From the NCBI GenBank assembly GCA_964432925.1, contig CAYSPM010000091.1, positions 1-11,424 of the forward strand: a DNA stretch of 11,424 bases, written 5' to 3'. How positions within the stretch are numbered: position 1 is the first letter of the stretch; every line of letters starts with the position of its first letter. The notes under the pieces are model-generated. The model had not been told where the DNA came from. It saw nothing but the letters and a program-made list of their open reading frames with translations, and ran no database searches. The position numbers were made by a program, and so were the translations under genes. Shown here piece after piece: positions 7,328 through 11,424 of the stretch. Source of the DNA: CAYNTC01 sp964432925 (GTDB taxonomy: Bacteria > Planctomycetota > Phycisphaerae > Sedimentisphaerales > Anaerobacaceae).

Positions 7328-10300
7328 ATGAATCTACACAACAGCCTGTCAAAAACAAACGAGTCATTAGGTGAACTGAATACACCGTTTTACCTTAAAG
7401 ACTCAGCAGGAGGCGGTCGTTGCTTTCCGGTGCGTCATATAGCACGATTTGCTATTGCTTTTCCCACAGGAGTACCTTGGAGGCTGGGTTTTGTTATGTC
7501 GTTGATCGCACTGTTTGCTGCTGTGCAGAGTTTAGCTGCCGAACTTGCAGTGCCAGGCGACTACCCGACAATCACAGAGGCACTGGCGGTTGCCGACAAT
7601 GGAGACAAAATACTTGTTGATGCGCAGACTTACCCAGGCGAGGGAAACGAGAGCTTTCCACTGCGGCTTCAAAAGTCAATTTCGCTCATGAGTGATAGCG
7701 ATACAGGGGAGAAGCCGCATCTTAAAGGCGACGGAAAACACACGGTCGTAGTGATCGAGAGCGGCGGCGTAACCCTGAAGGGCTTTCAAATTACTGGTGG
7801 GAAAGGCTCCGAAGGTATCAACAACATGGACGGCGGAGGAGTCTGCATCTTTGTGGGTCCCAGTGAGACCAACGCAGTGACGATTCAGAATTGCATAATC
7901 AGAGACAATAACTGCCCCAGCGACGAGACCTACGACGGCTGCGGCGGCGGCATCTACTGCGGCGGAACATATTGCACGTGCTTTGAGATCAATATTGTTG
8001 ACTGCAACATTTGGAGGAATTCCGTTCATGGTCAAGGCGGTGGTGTGTTCTGTGCCCTGCTGAGCAACGTGAATATACAAGACACAGTGATCTGGCAAAA
8101 TATTGCTGACGACCACGGCGGCGGCGTGTTTGTGGATGTATTCGCGTTGGTTTTGCTGGCCGATACGCGCCTGAGTCTTAACAATTGCCCGGGCGATCGC
8201 GATTCTATCAAGCCGAACTGGGGCGGCAAAGGCGGTGGCTTGGCTTGCGAGAGCTACGGACTTTTCACGGCAACAGACTGTATTTTCGCTGAGAATACAG
8301 CAAGAAACTTTGGTGGCGGAATTTTTACGCGGGGCGGTCTTTTTGCCGGTGAGAAACCCTGCGGCAACGCTGCGCAGTTCCCATATATATCGAATTCGCT
8401 CATCGAGAAAAACCGTGCTGAGGTCTCAGGCGGCGGAGTGTACGTCGCAGGCAGTGGTGTTTTAGATTTTTTTGATACAACACTTTACTGGAATGATGCC
8501 GGTCAGGATGGTGGTGCTGTATTCGTTGCTGGTGGTCTAATAGTCGGTGGGGATGTGTATTTTGGAGACGATTGTTTATTGGAAGGCAACGAATGCGCTG
8601 GGCGCGGAGGAGGGGTCTATCTCGGACCCTATGCACATGGTACGTTCGAGTCCATGCGCTTTCTCGGCAACTCAGCGCTTTTTGATGGTGGAGCCATGTT
8701 TCTCGAAACTGGTTCAGCCAGCGAACTGACGAACTGCCTGATCACTTACAACAACAGCGCACGCGGTTATGCAGGTGGTATCCGCGTGACGGAGCAGCAA
8801 TATATCGATACTAATAATCTTAATCTTGATCACTGTTCCGTTGTTGGGAACTTCGCGCCCCATAAGCGCAGTGGTCTTTATCTGGATCCCAACGCAATAG
8901 TGTACATTAGCAACAGCATTTTATGGCGTAATGCGGGCGGTTCAATAGAAGACAATGGTGCAACCGTCAACATTACTTGTTCCTTGAATGAAGACGGGGC
9001 ATATCCCAATAATGGCGTACTCTGCTGTGATCCAAAATATGTGGGCTGGGGCAGTCTCGAAGGAATCTATGTAGACGCATCCTCACCGTGTCCAGGAATA
9101 GGGACATCTGAAAGTCCCTACTGTGACCTTCAAACGGCATTGTATGGATTCGATTTCCACCTCGCGGCGAACTCACCTTGTGTTGGCGCAGCTAACGACA
9201 GCGGCAACCTGGGCGCTGACACCGGTGACGGCGGAACCGCAGGGAACATCACCGCCACGCTATTCATTGCTAACGGTACTTACGATATTCGTGGGCGAAA
9301 TATCATATTCACCAGCGATGTTCAGGGTAGTGATCCGAACTTATCCATCATCAGACATGCCGTCTTCGGCTACGTCGAAGATGCCTTCATCAAGGACCTT
9401 TGCATCACCGGTGAGGAAATCTTTGGCGGCATTGCAGTCCGGTCGGATGTCAAACTTGAAAATTGCCATGTGAATGACAATACAGCACTTGCGGAGGGTG
9501 GGGGCATTTACGTAGCAAAAGGCCATTGTGACGTGAACAACACCCTCGTGTCGAACAATACCTGCGAAATAGACAAAGGCGGCGGCATTTTCGTGTTCCT
9601 AGGAGCAAGTCTGGGATTGGCCCGGTCTCGCATCGAACAGAATGCGGCGGCGTATGGAGGCGCGATATACGTCGCCGGTCAGGTAACTACGACAGATGTA
9701 AACGTTGTCAGTAATAAAGCTACTGACAAAGGTGGTGGCACCTATATCGCTACAGCAGGAGACCTAATAAGTTTCGGTGGCACATTCTCCAGCAATAGCG
9801 CGAGCTCATGGGGCGGAGCTATCTGTTCGTACGGTAAGATGGAAGTTTATGATGCAAATTTTGTATCTAACTCTGCAGACTTTGGCGGAGCCATTTACAT
9901 TCGGCAAGAGCCGGCAGGACCAAGCATCTGTTCAGATAGTCAATTCCGCAAGAACAAAGCCAATCACCAAGGGGGCGCACTCTATCTTAATATGGATACA
10001 GCTCCATATTTTTCCGACTGCAATTTCGTAGAGAACAGAGCCTTTTATCGAGGTGGTGCGGGACTCTGTTGGCATCGATGTCTAGCGATGTTTGATAGCT
10101 GTGATTTTATAGACAATTCCGCCTTTGGCGGGTCTGGCAGAGGGGGCAGTTTCTACATGGCATTGAGTAAAACACGATTCCATGAATGTTTTTTCAGTGG
10201 AAGCTCCGCCACACTGGAAGGTGGTGTGGCGATTTTCTATTCATCCGATATATCACTCTTTGAGAAATGCCGGATTGAAGGATCGTCTGCCGGTTCCGAT

Positions 10301-11424
10301 GGTGGTGCATTCTGCATCACTAACTCGGCACAGCCGGTGTTCTTAAATGTAGAGATTGTGAACAGCCAGGCAGTGAACAATGGCGGCGGTATCGCCATAC
10401 TCGAGACTTCCAAACCCTTGTTCTCACAAGTAACTATCAGTAACTGCCAGGCAGTATTGTTCGGAGGGGGTGTTTATGCCACCAACAACACTCAAAGCAC
10501 ATTCGAGAAATGCGAATTCCTGAATAATCAAACCACCGGAGTATCAGCCGACGGCGGCGGCGCCTTTTTCAGGGGAAATGCCAATGGGTCGTTTACTCGT
10601 TGCGTTTTTCACGACAATGTTGCGAAAGATGATGGCGGCGGTGTGGCCGGGGACGAGAACGTCAACCTGGACTTGCGAAATACGCTCTTTGCCTCTAACA
10701 CGGCGGGGAACACGGGCGGCGGCGCCTTTTTCACTTCTACGGGCAGTGGTACCTTGACAAACTGTACGATCGTCTCAAACAAGGCCAACGGTGAGAGTGG
10801 AGGCGGCATCTATATGGATTCCGATAGCACTGTCAAGGTGGACTCATCGATCATCTGGCAAAACACGCCCGACTGTATTCGGCCAGGGGCTGATCCCAAC
10901 GTGAGCTATTCCTGCATTCAAGGCGGGTGGCCCACTGGTATGGGCAACCTTGGCTCCGATCCCCTGCTTGACCCGAATACCTTTGAGCCCCAGGACGGCT
11001 CATCGTGCATTGATGCAGGTAATCCTGATCCTAATATGAATGATAGCTGCCTGCCACCGGGTAAAAGCGACCTGCGCAATGACATGGGAATCACCGGAGG
11101 CCCTGACAACTGCGTTATTGATTTTCAAAGACAATTTGATTTTACCACTTTTAGTGACCCTGCCTTTCTTGTGCTCCGCGGCAATGCTAGTTTTACAGAT
11201 GGCCTTTTACGCTTGACCGAGGCCCAGAAAAATAAGGTAGGTGGTGCCTGGTATGCTTTGCCGGTCTATGTTCAAGGGGGCTTTGAAACAGAATTCGACT
11301 TCCGGATAGACCAGGACGGAGCGGATGGTTTTGCCTTTGTGATTCAGAATTCAAGTTTGTCAGACCTGGGTAATAATGGCCCTTGGTTGGGCTACAATAT
11401 CCCCAATTCGATTGCGGTTGAGTT
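7328..11424 (+). CDS. Giant secreted Pmp-like parallel beta-helix protein with L-type lectin-like domain (3' end beyond window)
   Basis: The frame is open for 1365 codons to the window edge. Residues 1-56 form an unusual polar extension, followed by a hydrophobic signal core (about 53-70, 'SLIALFAAVQSLA'). A pectate-lyase-like entry (75-100, 'DYPTITEALAVADNGDKI') opens beta-helix block 1 (to about 560), with 11 GG-turn repeats. A cap with 'CCDPKY' and 'NSPCVGA' (566-636) precedes block 2 (about 637-1180), with 18 GG repeats about 27 residues apart. The coils follow hydrophobic-x-x-(C/T/S)-x-hydrophobic-x-x-N, then G-G-(G/A), as in chlamydial Pmp repeats. A second cap ('SSCIDAG', 'GGPDNC', 1209-1261) leads to an L-type lectin-like region (from 1265; 'GADGFAFVIQ', probable sugar-contact D1333; 'NSIAVE' at the edge). 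A surface adhesin or glycan-binding role is inferred. An alternative start at 7496 (GGAGG 12 nt upstream) would remove the extension. Its C-terminal anchor is not visible. Confidence 0.93.
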   Translation, partial: MNLHNSLSKTNESLGELNTPFYLKDSAGGGRCFPVRHIARFAIAFPTGVPWRLGFVMSLIALFAAVQSLAAELAVPGDYPTITEALAVADNGDKILVDAQTYPGEGNESFPLRLQKSISLMSDSDTGEKPHLKGDGKHTVVVIESGGVTLKGFQITGGKGSEGINNMDGGGVCIFVGPSETNAVTIQNCIIRDNNCPSDETYDGCGGGIYCGGTYCTCFEINIVDCNIWRNSVHGQGGGVFCALLSNVNIQDTVIWQNIADDHGGGVFVDVFALVLLADTRLSLNNCPGDRDSIKPNWGGKGGGLACESYGLFTATDCIFAENTARNFGGGIFTRGGLFAGEKPCGNAAQFPYISNSLIEKNRAEVSGGGVYVAGSGVLDFFDTTLYWNDAGQDGGAVFVAGGLIVGGDVYFGDDCLLEGNECAGRGGGVYLGPYAHGTFESMRFLGNSALFDGGAMFLETGSASELTNCLITYNNSARGYAGGIRVTEQQYIDTNNLNLDHCSVVGNFAPHKRSGLYLDPNAIVYISNSILWRNAGGSIEDNGATVNITCSLNEDGAYPNNGVLCCDPKYVGWGSLEGIYVDASSPCPGIGTSESPYCDLQTALYGFDFHLAANSPCVGAANDSGNLGADTGDGGTAGNITATLFIANGTYDIRGRNIIFTSDVQGSDPNLSIIRHAVFGYVEDAFIKDLCITGEEIFGGIAVRSDVKLENCHVNDNTALAEGGGIYVAKGHCDVNNTLVSNNTCEIDKGGGIFVFLGASLGLARSRIEQNAAAYGGAIYVAGQVTTTDVNVVSNKATDKGGGTYIATAGDLISFGGTFSSNSASSWGGAICSYGKMEVYDANFVSNSADFGGAIYIRQEPAGPSICSDSQFRKNKANHQGGALYLNMDTAPYFSDCNFVENRAFYRGGAGLCWHRCLAMFDSCDFIDNSAFGGSGRGGSFYMALSKTRFHECFFSGSSATLEGGVAIFYSSDISLFEKCRIEGSSAGSDGGAFCITNSAQPVFLNVEIVNSQAVNNGGGIAILETSKPLFSQVTISNCQAVLFGGGVYATNNTQSTFEKCEFLNNQTTGVSADGGGAFFRGNANGSFTRCVFHDNVAKDDGGGVAGDENVNLDLRNTLFASNTAGNTGGGAFFTSTGSGTLTNCTIVSNKANGESGGGIYMDSDSTVKVDSSIIWQNTPDCIRPGADPNVSYSCIQGGWPTGMGNLGSDPLLDPNTFEPQDGSSCIDAGNPDPNMNDSCLPPGKSDLRNDMGITGGPDNCVIDFQRQFDFTTFSDPAFLVLRGNASFTDGLLRLTEAQKNKVGGAWYALPVYVQGGFETEFDFRIDQDGADGFAFVIQNSSLSDLGNNGPWLGYNIPNSIAVE
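7832..8779 (+). repeat. Beta-helix repeat block 1 (11 GG-turn repeats, coding)
   Basis: Within the beta-helix gene, GG(G/A/I) turns begin at residues 169, 206, 237, 264, 302, 329, 368, 395, 427, 454 and 483. The spacing is 27-39 residues, less regular than in block 2, with inserted loops such as residues 284-300 and 337-352. These are protein-level repeats; the DNA of the copies has diverged apart from short GGC-rich cores. Confidence 0.85.
9425..10807 (+). repeat. Beta-helix repeat block 2 (18 GG-turn repeats, coding)
   Basis: GG turns begin at residues 700, 724, 751, 777, 802, 829, 853, 882, 909, 939, 965, 992, 1019, 1046, 1076, 1103, 1130 and 1158. The spacing is 24-30 residues, mostly 26-28, about 81 bp per coil. 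The typical unit is F-x-x-C-x-F-x-x-N-x-A followed by G-G-(G/A)-(I/V/F)-(Y/F). The regular register predicts a long uninterrupted right-handed beta-helix. Confidence 0.87.

Noticed and set aside
7676..8116. Open minus-strand frame of 146 codons opposite the beta-helix gene
   Set aside because: Its Ala/Val-rich composition is the antisense of the Gly-rich GGC repeats; the plus-strand frame has clear repeat and domain structure, and no ribosome site or promoter supports the minus frame.
9425..10807. Regularly spaced GGC-rich units resembling a CRISPR or tandem DNA repeat
   Set aside because: The roughly 81-bp period is conserved only at protein level as beta-helix coils; there are no identical repeats separated by unique spacers.

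Overview
The window reads as a piece of chromosome from a planctomycete, most likely a Phycisphaerae/Sedimentisphaerales-type bacterium. This is an inference from protein style: a secreted protein carrying an internal dockerin-like double EF-hand with the '(Y/S)WL' ending and Cys pair common in that group, a very large secreted parallel beta-helix protein whose helices end in 'SPC..A' and 'GGP.NC' caps, and a housekeeping XerD. No plasmid, phage or transposon hallmark was seen.

Layout, left to right. (1) Positions 1-53 hold the 5' part of a tRNA-Thr(GGT) on the minus strand, cut by the window edge. (2) Positions 54-383 are AT-rich and geneless, with a run of roughly helically phased A-tracts and one 8-bp inverted repeat. 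(3) A minus-strand gene (384-2645) encodes a 753-residue HEAT-repeat lipoprotein. The frame stays open up to 2843, but a strong sigma70-type promoter (TTGACT-17-TATGAT) lies inside that extension, so the start at 2645, directly before a lipoprotein signal peptide, is much more likely. (4) xerD (2856-3794, minus) is a complete tyrosine recombinase with all catalytic residues. (5) A 206-bp divergent region carries a good promoter and Shine-Dalgarno site for the plus-strand gene 4001-7147, a 1048-residue secreted DUF3160 protein with a beta-rich N-terminal domain, a Cys-rich OB-like cassette and a dockerin-like module in front of the DUF3160 domain. (6) A 180-bp spacer with two candidate promoters leads into a plus-strand gene open from 7328 to the right edge (1365 codons so far). 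It encodes a giant secreted protein with two tandem Pmp-like beta-helix blocks (11 and 18 visible GG-turn repeats), each followed by a similar cap, then the start of an L-type lectin-like domain.

Three of the four protein genes appear to encode exported, envelope or surface proteins: a lipid-anchored solenoid, a calcium-binding secreted enzyme-like protein and a carbohydrate-binding adhesin-like protein. XerD is the housekeeping exception. Each of the three has its own promoter candidate, so the window is better read as separate transcription units than as one operon. Nothing in the sequence proves that they act together.
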